Shown: positions 55,118-62,668 of the stretch, piece by piece
Position numbering within the stretch: the stretch's first letter is position 1
Layout: every line of letters starts with the position of its first letter
Assembly: GCF_900176595.1 (NCBI RefSeq)
Contig: NZ_LT838813.1
Span: forward strand, 5,102,001 to 5,166,000
Length of the DNA stretch: 64,000 bases
Direction of reading: 5' to 3'
From: Aquiflexum balticum DSM 16537
GTDB taxonomy: Bacteria > Bacteroidota > Bacteroidia > Cytophagales > Cyclobacteriaceae
The notes under the pieces: generated by a model
Told to the model about the DNA's origin: nothing
The model's database searches: none
What the model saw: the letters and a program-made list of their open reading frames with translations, nothing else
Program-made: the position numbers and the translations under genes

Positions 55118-55592
55118 CTATTTTGCGTAAACTGGTTCAATTATTTCGATTCCCGTACCTTCATTTGGTGAAAATCGAAGATAATGAATTTTTAAAGGCT
55201 CTTGAACATTTAGGTTTTTTATTCTAGTTTCTGTAAATGGAGGATATTTAACAATAAATACCCAGTTAATTTGTTCAGGATAACTTATTAATTCAAAATC
55301 GACTTTGGGAAAATAAAGAATATGATCATCAAATTGGAATAAAACTTGAACAAAATCTACCGTCTCACAAAAAACTGGCAATGTTAAATTATTACCTTTA
55401 ATAATTCCTTTATATATTTTGTCATTTATAATAAATTCAATCGAAAATGTGTTATAAAATTTCAATTTCGACGTCTTCTATTTGAAAAGTTATCTTAATA
55501 TCTATATCTTCGTCATTATGTATCATTTCATTTGAATGTTTACACATCATAGAAAATGGGATTATGCAAAACAATAAAAGGTTGTACAACAT
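55118..55592 (-). pseudogene. Frameshifted immunity lipoprotein gene of cassette E
   Basis: From 55592 a frame of 46 residues starts with a lipoprotein-like signal (MLYNLLLFCIIPFSMMC) and stops at 55452. The other frame, starting as TTG at 55465, continues for 115 residues to 55118 (TFSIEFIINDKIYKGIIKG). Together they read as one protein, DVEIEI joined to KFYNTF, separated by a one-base shift. The gene begins nine bases after the JAB-type toxin stop, so this is its immunity gene, probably inactive. Confidence 0.6.
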
Positions 55593-55601
55593 ATTTTTAA
55601 G

Positions 55602-56480
55602 TCATTTTTTCCCTATAGTTCTAAATTTGTCTAATGGTAGAGTTCCAATAGTCTGAGTTGCATTATAGATAAAAACTTTATTCACACCAGCACCTAAGAC
55701 ATAATGAGGCCCACTCCCTTTAATAGCTACATTTTTGGCTGCCGAATAGTCCCCTGGTGAGGGTGATTGCTCAAAGCCTTTACCATCTTTTGTGCCACTT
55801 GGATGTACATGGTAAGTTCCAGAAATTCTATAATCTGATGGAACTGAACTCGGGTCTGCTGGGTCAGTTGTGTTAATTTGGGCTTTGGAATTTAATTTCA
55901 TATCCATATTGGCCAATCCAGGTTTGGCTTCAATAGCTAGTTCTTTCCCTCTAGATACTCCATACGAACCTCCTTCTTCATGAAATCCGCCCTTTGTATC
56001 GCCTACCGAGACATTTGGTAAATTTGACCGATCAACAGCATCCCCCATTTTTTGACGTACATTAATACTTGGTAATCTAATTGCCGAAGAAATTTCATTT
56101 AGTTGAGTTGTTTCCCCGACTGAATTGTTTGCCATAATAATTCCTCTTTCAGTAGCATCGGTTACTAAATATAATTCATCATCTTTTTTGCCATCTTTAC
56201 CTATAACATTTCCATTTTCATCAAGGAAATCCCCTGGAGCCATCCCATCAGGATCAATAAACCTGATCGGATTGTTGAAGGCATAATTGTAAGGGGAATG
56301 TCTTCGCATCTGCTCAGAAAGAGGATCTATTACACCCCATCTCCCTATCGCCGGATCATACATCCTCGCCCCATAGTCATAATATTGAAGACCGTTGTCC
56401 TCTATTAGCTCTTTCCCGTTGTAGAGATACTTATTCCTCTTCACCCCGGCATACTCATACCCGATCCCTTTAAGTTCCAA
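55602..56480 (-). CDS. RHS tip E with JAB/JAMM-like domain
   Basis: The 292-residue frame has RHS core text ([50 protein letters not shown]) then a tip. In the tip, GTYHVHPSG followed by [10 protein letters not shown] gives the H-x-H-P ... S-x-x-D zinc motif of JAB/MPN peptidases; HEEGGSYGV may supply the Glu. JAB-like domains (for example DUF4329) are known in RHS tips as putative deubiquitinase-like peptidases. The upstream core (56507-56813) is separated by a REP palindrome that introduces a stop. A TTG at 56478-56480 is the first possible start. Confidence 0.78.
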   Translation of the reverse strand: MELKGIGYEYAGVKRNKYLYNGKELIEDNGLQYYDYGARMYDPAIGRWGVIDPLSEQMRRHSPYNYAFNNPIRFIDPDGMAPGDFLDENGNVIGKDGKKDDELYLVTDATERGIIMANNSVGETTQLNEISSAIRLPSINVRQKMGDAVDRSNLPNVSVGDTKGGFHEEGGSYGVSRGKELAIEAKPGLANMDMKLNSKAQINTTDPADPSSVPSDYRISGTYHVHPSGTKDGKGFEQSPSPGDYSAAKNVAIKGSGPHYVLGAGVNKVFIYNATQTIGTLPLDKFRTIGKK

Positions 56481-56490
56481 TCCCCAAGGA

Positions 56491-56516
56491 TTCCCGATAC
56501 GCAGCGCTATCGGGAC
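56491..56516. repeat. REP-like palindrome inserted in RHS
   Basis: TCCCGATACGCAGCGCTATCGGGA interrupts the RHS coding text between LELKGIG and ETHY; the intact sequence is seen at about 50280-50310. It belongs to the same TCCCGATA...TATCGGGA family as the target of the IS1380 element. It brings an in-frame TAG (HYSLSR then stop). Confidence 0.72.
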
Positions 56517-56813
56517 AGGCTATAATGGGTCTCCTGCACCAGAATCGACCCCTGACTAAGGACTTTGAAATTGTCAAACCATACGTCCTGGCTAGTCTCA
56601 TTAACTACGAAGGTCTCAATATAGCCATTTTTTTTGATCGCAAGCTTCTCTTCCAGTTCTTCGTGTTGATTGGCTGCGTTTCTTGTGAGGACTCTCTTGC
56701 CGACCTCATATCGGTTACTGTCTTTATCATATAACGCATACATCAGGTAAGCTTCCGGGGTCCCCCCTCTCAGTGTAGTATAAGCCTTAGGCGGCACCTG
56801 GGTGAGTTTGCAA
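56507..56813 (-). pseudogene. RHS core fragment cut by IS110 and REP insertions
   Basis: Core text includes TPEAYLMYALYDKDSNRYEV, NAANQHEELEEKLAIKKNGY and FVVNETSQDVWFDNFKVL. Its 5' side is interrupted at 56813 by the IS110 element and its 3' side by the REP palindrome. With the tip E frame it formed one RHS gene before these insertions. Confidence 0.8.
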
Positions 56814-56843
56814 CTCATATCTTTAAACTGAACCAAAAAACAG

Positions 56844-56997
56844 AATAAAGGTGTAGCCTGATTTGCAAATTAAGTACAGCAATGCTGATACTGCGGTGTA
56901 GGGATCACACCTTTATTTTTTCCTCTTCGAATCTGAATAGTACCCAGGCATGAAGAACTCCTTCAATGCTCCATAACGATGAGTTAAGAACAAGAGG
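56844..56997 (+). ncRNA. Predicted bridge RNA in IS110 left end (copy 1)
   Basis: Two guide loops are visible. Loop 1: an 11-bp stem AATAAAGGTGT / ACACCTTTATT (56844-56854, 56907-56917) encloses an inner hairpin (56873-56892). Its internal-loop strands carry TTTGCAA (56862-56868), identical to the left target 56807-56813, and GGTGTAG (56895-56901), complementary to CTACACC at 58215-58221. Loop 2: a CCTCTT / AAGAGG stem (56922-56927, 56992-56997) encloses hairpin GCATGAAG/CTTCAATGC. Its guides are ATAGTACC (56937-56944), identical to the element's right end, and ATGAG (56979-56983), complementary to the CTCAT at its left end. This is the architecture of IS621 bridge RNA. Confidence 0.75.
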
Positions 56998-57026
56998 GGA
57001 TACTGTTTTTATAAACCTTCTATCCT

Positions 57027-58172
57027 ATGTTAAAATATTCTGTCGGACTGGATGTTTCTAGTAAATCTATCAATGGCTGCTTATCTTCCATAGATAAAGG
57101 TCAAAAAGTAACGGTGAAATCCACCCAGACTTTCCCAAATTCAAAAACCGGTTTTAAATCGATGGATTCTTGGATCAAAAAAAACCGAAAGGATGAAAAC
57201 GTCCCTTTGGTAATCTGTATGGAAGCTACGGGGAATTACCATGAAACCTGTGCTTTGTACCTGTTTGAAAAGGGCTATTCTGTATCTGTGGTTTTGCCTA
57301 CCAAGGCGAAAAACTATCTTCGCTCACTTGGAAATAAATCTAAAAACGACACGATCGATGCCCGGGGATTGGCTCAGATGGGAGCCGAGCAATGCCTGTC
57401 TCCCTGGTCGCCGTTTGGCAGGTTTTTCTATGAACTCCGTTCCCTGACCAGGCATCACCAGAGCCTGCAGGAACAAAAGACAGCTTCAAGAAATCAGCTC
57501 CATGCCATTAAAAACGGCATGTATTCTTCCAAGGCAGTTGAAAAGCAGTTGGAAAACATGATCAAACTGATCGATAAACAGCTAGAACAGCTTGAATCCA
57601 CAATCAAAAACCACCTCCAATCCAAGGCAGAAGTATGGGGCAAGGTCGGGAATATCTGTTCGATCAAAGGAGTGGGTATCCTTACAGCGGCAATAGTTTT
57701 GGCCGAAACCAACGGCTTTGAACTTTTTGAAAACAACAAACAGCTGGTAAGCTATTGCGGATATGATGTCGTCGAAAACCAATCCGGAAAAACCAACGGA
57801 AAAACCAGGATCTCAAAAAAAGGAAACTCAAGGATAAGGCGCGCGATGTTCATGCCGGCATTCCAGACAATAACCTATCAGGTCAAACCTTTCTACAACT
57901 TATTCAACCGCACTTTCGAAAAGCATGGCTTGAAAATGAAAAGCTATGTGGCTGTCCAAAAGAAAATCCTAACTACCATCTATGCATTATGGAAAAACAA
58001 TATGCCGTTTATTGAGGATTATCAACCCGAAATATCCAAAGAACAGGAGCTGGAGCTTCCCTCTCCGGTCAGCTTTGAAAAAGCTGAAAAAAATAGTGCC
58101 GATCAAGTCGGCACTACACAAGGTAAACATCCAAGTGAACGATCACTGTATGCTTCCTCTCCGGTATCGTAA
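57027..58172 (+). CDS. IS110-family DEDD recombinase (copy 1)
   Basis: The 381-residue protein has the RuvC-like DEDD residues in YSVGLDVSSKS, ICMEATGNYHE and NDTIDARGLAQMG. The C-terminal Tnp2 domain has SIKGVGILTAAIVLAETNGF and KGNSRIRRAMFMPAF, which supplies the catalytic Ser. It is identical to the protein at 60316-61461. It would use the left-end RNA to join element and target. An acidic, Ser-rich C-terminal tail extends past the usual domain. Confidence 0.94.
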   Translation: MLKYSVGLDVSSKSINGCLSSIDKGQKVTVKSTQTFPNSKTGFKSMDSWIKKNRKDENVPLVICMEATGNYHETCALYLFEKGYSVSVVLPTKAKNYLRSLGNKSKNDTIDARGLAQMGAEQCLSPWSPFGRFFYELRSLTRHHQSLQEQKTASRNQLHAIKNGMYSSKAVEKQLENMIKLIDKQLEQLESTIKNHLQSKAEVWGKVGNICSIKGVGILTAAIVLAETNGFELFENNKQLVSYCGYDVVENQSGKTNGKTRISKKGNSRIRRAMFMPAFQTITYQVKPFYNLFNRTFEKHGLKMKSYVAVQKKILTTIYALWKNNMPFIEDYQPEISKEQELELPSPVSFEKAEKNSADQVGTTQGKHPSERSLYASSPVS

Positions 58173-58261
58173 AGGTAAAAAAAATTAAAATAATCTTGAT
58201 TTTAAAGATAGTACCTACACCCTTCTATCAATTCCAATTTACAATTGGAAAACACACAAAT

Positions 58262-58430
58262 TCAACAATAATCCACTTCTATCAGACCTTTTAGCCCAGA
58301 ATAATTTCTCGCACTGGAAAATAGATAATCCTCAGGCTTTTCCACAATGCCTGCCCTTACAGGATTCTCATGAATATAATTCATCCTACTTTCTATCATC
58401 TCCGGTCGATAAAGCTCAATGGCATGGTTT
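58262..58430 (-). pseudogene. RAYT / Y1 REP-associated transposase, C-terminal remnant
   Basis: A 56-codon frame reads NHAIELYRPEMIESRMNYIH, ENPVRAGIVEKPEDYLFSSA and RNYSGLKGLIEVDYC and stops at 58262. I.YIH.NPV.AG.V..PEDY.FSSARNY is the C-terminal signature of REP-associated tyrosine transposases. The catalytic HUH region is missing. It lies about 110 bases from a REP-like unit. Confidence 0.75.
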
Positions 58431-58491
58431 TAATCTGTCTATAATTTAATTTTCAAAGGTCAGATTGAATCTCGCAAAAAAAATCATACAA

Positions 58492-58866
58492 TCATGAACC
58501 GATTTCGTCAGGCTCGATTTCATGTGTCCAATACTTCATTTCCCCCTCGCTAAAACAGTCCACCGGACTGTTTTTTAACGCTCGGTCCTCCTCCTCGTGG
58601 ATAAGGTAATCCAAAGCCCCGTTTTGGTACACATACTCCCCGATGTAATCCTGTGTCTTCGTCAGAGATCCGCTGCTGTTATATACCTTCTGCGTCAGTT
58701 TATTGCCCTCCGCATCGTATGCGAACCTGATCTTGCCCCCTGTGGTGAAACTTATCTCCTCGGGCAGGTTCAGGTGGTTGAATTTGGTCTCCGAAATCCG
58801 TTTGTCCTTGTTGACCCGTTGGTTCCCGTTGTTGTCGTAGAGATAATTTCCCGATGCACCGCCACT
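58492..58866 (-). pseudogene. RHS core remnant
   Basis: Core text from NYLYDNNGNQRVNKDKRISE through HLNLPEEISFTTGGKIRFAY to GALDYLIHEE; then the REP-like unit takes over the frame (EDRALKNSPVDCF) and a stop occurs at 58492. Its 5' side ends at about 58868 against XRE tail 3. It preserves the unshifted version of the segment that is frameshifted at 51236. Confidence 0.8.
58545..58590. repeat. REP-like 46-bp hairpin in RHS (copy 2)
   Basis: It contains TAAAACAGTCC-ACC-GGACTGTTTT and the tail AACGCTCGGTCCTC, matching the unit at 50489-50534 at about 40 of 46 positions. A RAYT remnant lies next to it. Confidence 0.7.
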
Positions 58867-58877
58867 AGCCAGCAGAG

Positions 58878-59087
58878 CTCTTCAACATGACTATTGACCA
58901 GATACTTGCATATGACGGGGATATCCCCTCCGAAGTCGTCATCGAGGACAAAACTGCCGTCAAACAGCTCAGGCTTATCCAGCAATTGGAGGACTAGGAC
59001 AGACAGACCATCTTCAAGCTGATCGACAAGATGCTCACCAACAAAAAATTCAAAGACTTCTTCCAGAAAAATGTCGCTGCGCTGTAA
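58878..59087 (+). pseudogene. XRE-family regulator tail 3 with nonsense codon
   Basis: The frame reads LFNMTIDQILAYDGDIPSEV, then LRLIQQLED, a TAG at 58995-58997, then DRQTIFKLIDKMLTNKKFKD to the stop. It is nearly identical to tail 1 at 48677-48925, where the same codon is part of LEEEDRQ. The DNA-binding part is missing and RHS core on the other strand takes its place. Confidence 0.8.
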
Positions 59088-59092
59088 AAGCA

Positions 59093-59117
59093 AAAAGCCC
59101 GGACTTGCCGGGCTTTT
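59093..59117. terminator. Terminator after XRE tail 3
   Basis: A 10-bp stem (AAAAGCCCGG / CCGGGCTTTT) with a five-base loop, placed as the terminators after the other XRE tails are. Confidence 0.8.
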
Positions 59118-59165
59118 GTTCTATTTTTTGTTCTTCAAAATATCGTCGGCATATTTAAACATTCT

Positions 59166-59666
59166 TCACCAAACATCATAAGTTTCTTCCCCTCTCAAAA
59201 TAGCTTTTGAATTAAATATTGATCCACCAATCAACTCTAAATGCCCCAGTTTTGGAAAATTAAATATAACTGGCAAATGAAAAAACAAATCACGTTTGGG
59301 GGTTCTAACGATACCCTATTTGGGTCCCGGATGATTATTAATAATCAATTTTGAAACCTACAATGATATATCTGCAGCAAGGGCCAACCCTTTATTGGTT
59401 ATCACCTTTCCTGACGATTCATCTGTTGAAAAGGGTTCTTTGTGCAAAAGGTCAAAAACTTTTTGCCCTATCCTTTTTAAGGATTTTTCATTATCACAGG
59501 TAAGGTCTTCATCAAGGACAGTGAGCAGGTACTCAACCCTGTCATCTTTTACAGACATAAACCAATCAAAGTACACTTTTGCCTCTGTATAACTCCATTC
59601 TCTCGGCTTCTTAGAATTGACCTCTTTAGGAGGAATAAATAAAGGATAGTCTTTTATATTGACCAT
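59166..59666 (-). pseudogene. Degraded second immunity-like gene
   Basis: From 59666 the frame reads VNIKDYPLFIPPKEVNSKKP, REWSYTEAKVYFDWFMSVKD and EYLLTVLDEDL, then is cut at ADISL by a frameshift near 59358. The remaining C-terminus is still readable in another frame: IINNHPGPK, a TAG in place of Trp, GIVRTPKRDLFFHLPV and then GHLELIGGSIF up to 59166. The text resembles immunity proteins found beside RHS tips. It is inactive by at least two lesions. Confidence 0.65.
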
Positions 59667-59731
59667 AAATTCCACATAATTCTTAATCAAAGTCCTAATT
59701 GGTAATAGGTTTAATTTTCAATTTTAAACAT

Positions 59732-60088
59732 TTACAAAGAGTTGTATAGGTCATGAAGATATTCCTCGTTATGATTATTTAATAGAGTATTGGTTTCATC
59801 TTTAGAATAATACAGCTTGAGGCTTCCTTTATTTGGTGAATTTTCAATAGCCCTAACTTCGTCAAGTACACATAAAAACCCAAACACACTAGTATCTACG
59901 CTCATCCCAATCACTTTTTCAACAAAAAACTTATCTTTTTGATTCAAGTTATTATACCATTTAGAAATTTCTAATAACTCTTTTTCGGGGTTCCTTCCTG
60001 CAGGAGATTCAAGATTATCCAAAACATCACTTATCGCCCCCTTAGAAACTGTTATTTTAATTTTCTTTATAAATTCATCAGATTTCAT
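59732..60088 (-). CDS. Candidate immunity protein of the bracketed RHS cassette
   Basis: The 118-residue protein has no signal. ELLEISKWYNNLNQKDKFFV, VDTSVFGFLCVLDEVRAIE and YLHDLYNSL give a pattern seen in small cytoplasmic immunity proteins next to Bacteroidota RHS tips. It starts five bases after the toxin remnant's stop at 60094. It appears intact although its toxin is truncated, so it may persist as an orphan immunity gene. Confidence 0.68.
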   Translation of the reverse strand: MKSDEFIKKIKITVSKGAISDVLDNLESPAGRNPEKELLEISKWYNNLNQKDKFFVEKVIGMSVDTSVFGFLCVLDEVRAIENSPNKGSLKLYYSKDETNTLLNNHNEEYLHDLYNSL

Positions 60089-60093
60089 GCACT

Positions 60094-60236
60094 TTATGGT
60101 TTCTTAATATATGGTATTGGGTAAGTTTCTTTATTCAATTGAATAAGCTGTTGTAAATTTGAATTTGGAGCATTTATATGCTTTCTTAAATTAAAAATAT
60201 CATTTGCTAATTGACTTCTTGCATTCCCCCCCTCTG
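60094..60236 (-). pseudogene. C-terminal remnant of an RHS toxin tip
   Basis: The frame GNARSQLANDIFNLRKHINA with NSNLQQLIQLNKETYPIPYI ends at 60094, five bases before an immunity gene. Its 5' part is replaced at about 60237 by the repeat sequence into which IS110 copy 2 inserted. Toxin type cannot be told from about 45 residues. Confidence 0.6.
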
Positions 60237-60239
60237 GGC

Positions 60240-60271
60240 GTAGTCAAACGATGAATGCTAGGACTGGGTGT
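60240..60271. repeat. Repeat A, left part (split by IS110 copy 2)
   Basis: GTCAAACGATGAATGCTAGG with GACTGGGTGT matches the start of repeat B (62671-62700). The rest of repeat A resumes at 61675, after the IS110 element. Confidence 0.7.
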
Positions 60272-60315
60272 AGGTACTATCTTTAAAATCAAGATTATTT
60301 TAATTTTTTTTACCT

Positions 60316-61461
60316 TTACGATACCGGAGAGGAAGCATACAGTGATCGTTCACTTGGATGTTTACCTTGTGTAGTGCCGACTTGATCGGCACTATTTTTT
60401 TCAGCTTTTTCAAAGCTGACCGGAGAGGGAAGCTCCAGCTCCTGTTCTTTGGATATTTCGGGTTGATAATCCTCAATAAACGGCATATTGTTTTTCCATA
60501 ATGCATAGATGGTAGTTAGGATTTTCTTTTGGACAGCCACATAGCTTTTCATTTTCAAGCCATGCTTTTCGAAAGTGCGGTTGAATAAGTTGTAGAAAGG
60601 TTTGACCTGATAGGTTATTGTCTGGAATGCCGGCATGAACATCGCGCGCCTTATCCTTGAGTTTCCTTTTTTTGAGATCCTGGTTTTTCCGTTGGTTTTT
60701 CCGGATTGGTTTTCGACGACATCATATCCGCAATAGCTTACCAGCTGTTTGTTGTTTTCAAAAAGTTCAAAGCCGTTGGTTTCGGCCAAAACTATTGCCG
60801 CTGTAAGGATACCCACTCCTTTGATCGAACAGATATTCCCGACCTTGCCCCATACTTCTGCCTTGGATTGGAGGTGGTTTTTGATTGTGGATTCAAGCTG
60901 TTCTAGCTGTTTATCGATCAGTTTGATCATGTTTTCCAACTGCTTTTCAACTGCCTTGGAAGAATACATGCCGTTTTTAATGGCATGGAGCTGATTTCTT
61001 GAAGCTGTCTTTTGTTCCTGCAGGCTCTGGTGATGCCTGGTCAGGGAACGGAGTTCATAGAAAAACCTGCCAAACGGCGACCAGGGAGACAGGCATTGCT
61101 CGGCTCCCATCTGAGCCAATCCCCGGGCATCGATCGTGTCGTTTTTAGATTTATTTCCAAGTGAGCGAAGATAGTTTTTCGCCTTGGTAGGCAAAACCAC
61201 AGATACAGAATAGCCCTTTTCAAACAGGTACAAAGCACAGGTTTCATGGTAATTCCCCGTAGCTTCCATACAGATTACCAAAGGGACGTTTTCATCCTTT
61301 CGGTTTTTTTTGATCCAAGAATCCATCGATTTAAAACCGGTTTTTGAATTTGGGAAAGTCTGGGTGGATTTCACCGTTACTTTTTGACCTTTATCTATGG
61401 AAGATAAGCAGCCATTGATAGATTTACTAGAAACATCCAGTCCGACAGAATATTTTAACAT
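60316..61461 (-). CDS. IS110-family DEDD recombinase (copy 2)
   Basis: This 381-residue protein is identical to the one encoded at 57027-58172, with the same DEDD and Ser-containing motifs. Identity of the two copies indicates recent duplication of the element. Together they bracket about 2 kb in inverted orientation, which allows inversion of that segment by homologous recombination. Confidence 0.94.
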   Translation of the reverse strand: MLKYSVGLDVSSKSINGCLSSIDKGQKVTVKSTQTFPNSKTGFKSMDSWIKKNRKDENVPLVICMEATGNYHETCALYLFEKGYSVSVVLPTKAKNYLRSLGNKSKNDTIDARGLAQMGAEQCLSPWSPFGRFFYELRSLTRHHQSLQEQKTASRNQLHAIKNGMYSSKAVEKQLENMIKLIDKQLEQLESTIKNHLQSKAEVWGKVGNICSIKGVGILTAAIVLAETNGFELFENNKQLVSYCGYDVVENQSGKTNGKTRISKKGNSRIRRAMFMPAFQTITYQVKPFYNLFNRTFEKHGLKMKSYVAVQKKILTTIYALWKNNMPFIEDYQPEISKEQELELPSPVSFEKAEKNSADQVGTTQGKHPSERSLYASSPVS

Positions 61462-61490
61462 AGGATAGAAGGTTTATAAAAACAGTATCC

Positions 61491-61644
61491 CCTCTTGTTC
61501 TTAACTCATCGTTATGGAGCATTGAAGGAGTTCTTCATGCCTGGGTACTATTCAGATTCGAAGAGGAAAAAATAAAGGTGTGATCCCTACACCGCAGTAT
61601 CAGCATTGCTGTACTTAATTTGCAAATCAGGCTACACCTTTATT
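61491..61644 (-). ncRNA. Predicted bridge RNA in IS110 left end (copy 2)
   Basis: Same sequence and fold as at 56844-56997. Here the left guide matches the flank over nine bases (TTGCAAATT at 61617-61625 against the flank at 61673-61681). The right guide GGTGTAG pairs with CTACACC at the other end. So the guides fit both insertions in the window. Confidence 0.72.
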
Positions 61645-61674
61645 CTGTTTTTTGGTTCAGTTTAAAGATATGAA

Positions 61675-61812
61675 TTTGCAATTACACCCTCTTATATATT
61701 CCAATTTGCAAATTGGACAATTCAACCAAACAACCTAACGAAAGGTAATTCTTGGCGAATTGAATTATAAATTCAACATTATAGAAAAGCGTAGTTACAA
61801 ACTACGCTTAGA
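61675..61812. repeat. Repeat A, main part
   Basis: This 138-bp stretch is nearly 90 percent alike to 62702-62837. It includes TTTGCAATTACACCC, CCAATTTGCAAATTGGAC, a CTAACGAAAGGTAATTCTTG block and a GCGTAGTTACAA...TACGCTTA hairpin. A shorter relative lies at 58217-58260, beside IS110 copy 1. Confidence 0.75.
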
Positions 61813-62007
61813 GGTTACGTCATTCTACTCCTAGTGGGAGTAATCATTCGCTTTAATCGGCGGATATTGATACCCGATCCCTGTCAGTTCCTGTCCCTAT
61901 CTCATTTTTTATCTTTTCTGCATCAAAAATCTTGATAGGCTCTCAAATCAGATTGCAAGTGATTTTTTCAGAGACTTCCCTTAATTTTCATTTTTTTGGA
62001 GACATTT
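61813..62007. other. Spacer with a trace of RHS sequence
   Basis: On the minus strand 61862-61890 reads ELTGIGYQYPP, matching the [12 protein letters not shown] text of RHS cores, but stops close on both sides. The rest holds nothing recognisable. Confidence 0.4.
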
Positions 62008-62286
62008 TTATTTATCACCATAATGGCCATAGGCTCCTAAAATAGTCACCACGATTTTGGTCCCATCAATCAAATAAACAAGCCTGTGCTTTTTATCTAT
62101 CCTTCTTGACCAAGTATTTTGCTGAAAATATTTGAGCCTTTCCGGTTTTCCTGTACCTGTTTCAGGATGTTCTTTTAGTTCCTGAATTAAAGAAAAAAAC
62201 TTCTTTAAAATCGCCTGATTTCCTGTTTTCTTCAACTTCTGAATATCCTCCAACGCCTCAACTGTAAATTCTATCTCAAAAGTCAT
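62008..62286 (-). CDS. Txe/YoeB-family toxin
   Basis: The 92-residue protein shows the YoeB pattern: FTVEALEDIQKLKKTGNQAI, then KPERLKYFQQNTWSRRIDKK, HRLVYLI and a C-terminal YGHYGDK with the catalytic-type His/Tyr. YoeB toxins cleave mRNA on the ribosome. The start overlaps the antitoxin stop by four bases. The pair lies between repeats A and B. Confidence 0.88.
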   Translation of the reverse strand: MTFEIEFTVEALEDIQKLKKTGNQAILKKFFSLIQELKEHPETGTGKPERLKYFQQNTWSRRIDKKHRLVYLIDGTKIVVTILGAYGHYGDK

Positions 62287-62534
62287 ATACCGAGGAGATC
62301 CTTCAATTGCTCATCAGACAACTTCACTGTTTTTCCCTCGGAATAAGACTGAATGCTTTTGGCCAATCGTTCCTGAACGACAGGGTTATCAAATAATCGA
62401 TCATTTTTTATTTCGTTTGAAATTTCATAGACCTTGTCTTTCCCTCTCTGAATGATCACTCGCTCATTCTTATCGATCAGATCTAGATATTTTTTGAGAT
62501 TTTGTCGGAATTCTCTAGTGCTTATTACTAACAT
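62283..62534 (-). CDS. Phd/YefM-family antitoxin
   Basis: The ATG at 62534 gives MLVISTREFRQNLKKYLDLI followed by NERVIIQRGKDKVYEI, the N-terminal Phd/YefM DNA-binding fold. The C-terminal half (about 45-83) is a toxin-wrapping tail. Eleven extra codons upstream are not needed. It would repress the operon and bind the toxin encoded next. Confidence 0.87.
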   Translation of the reverse strand: MLVISTREFRQNLKKYLDLIDKNERVIIQRGKDKVYEISNEIKNDRLFDNPVVQERLAKSIQSYSEGKTVKLSDEQLKDLLGI

Positions 62535-62668
62535 GATATTAAATTTTATGTACACAATATGGTACACAAAATTAGATAGAAAAGTTCAGAATTCCATGCT
62601 GATGGTGACTTTTCAAGTTTTTGGTCCGCCTTAGCACTTTGTTCAGAAGTGAAGTTCAACCCACTGGA

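Larger units (their letters stand above)
56816..58216 (+). mobile_element. IS110-family insertion sequence, copy 1
   Basis: The 1,401-bp element is matched base for base, as far as read, by an inverted copy at 60272-61672. It has a long 211-nt left end, one transposase gene and a 44-nt right end. Subterminal inverted repeats TATCTTTAAA lie at 56818-56827 and 58201-58210. A CT dinucleotide lies at both ends (56814-56815 and 58215-58216), as expected for an IS110 core. Removing it gives the target TTTGCAA-CT-ACACCC. Confidence 0.9.
60272..61672 (-). mobile_element. IS110-family insertion sequence, copy 2 (inverted)
   Basis: Every position p of copy 1 corresponds to 118488-p here, with no difference seen, including the predicted bridge RNA and transposase. 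In element orientation the left flank is TTGCAAATT and the right flank ACACCCAGTCC. Repeat B at 62669-62837 shows what the site looked like before insertion. Confidence 0.9.
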
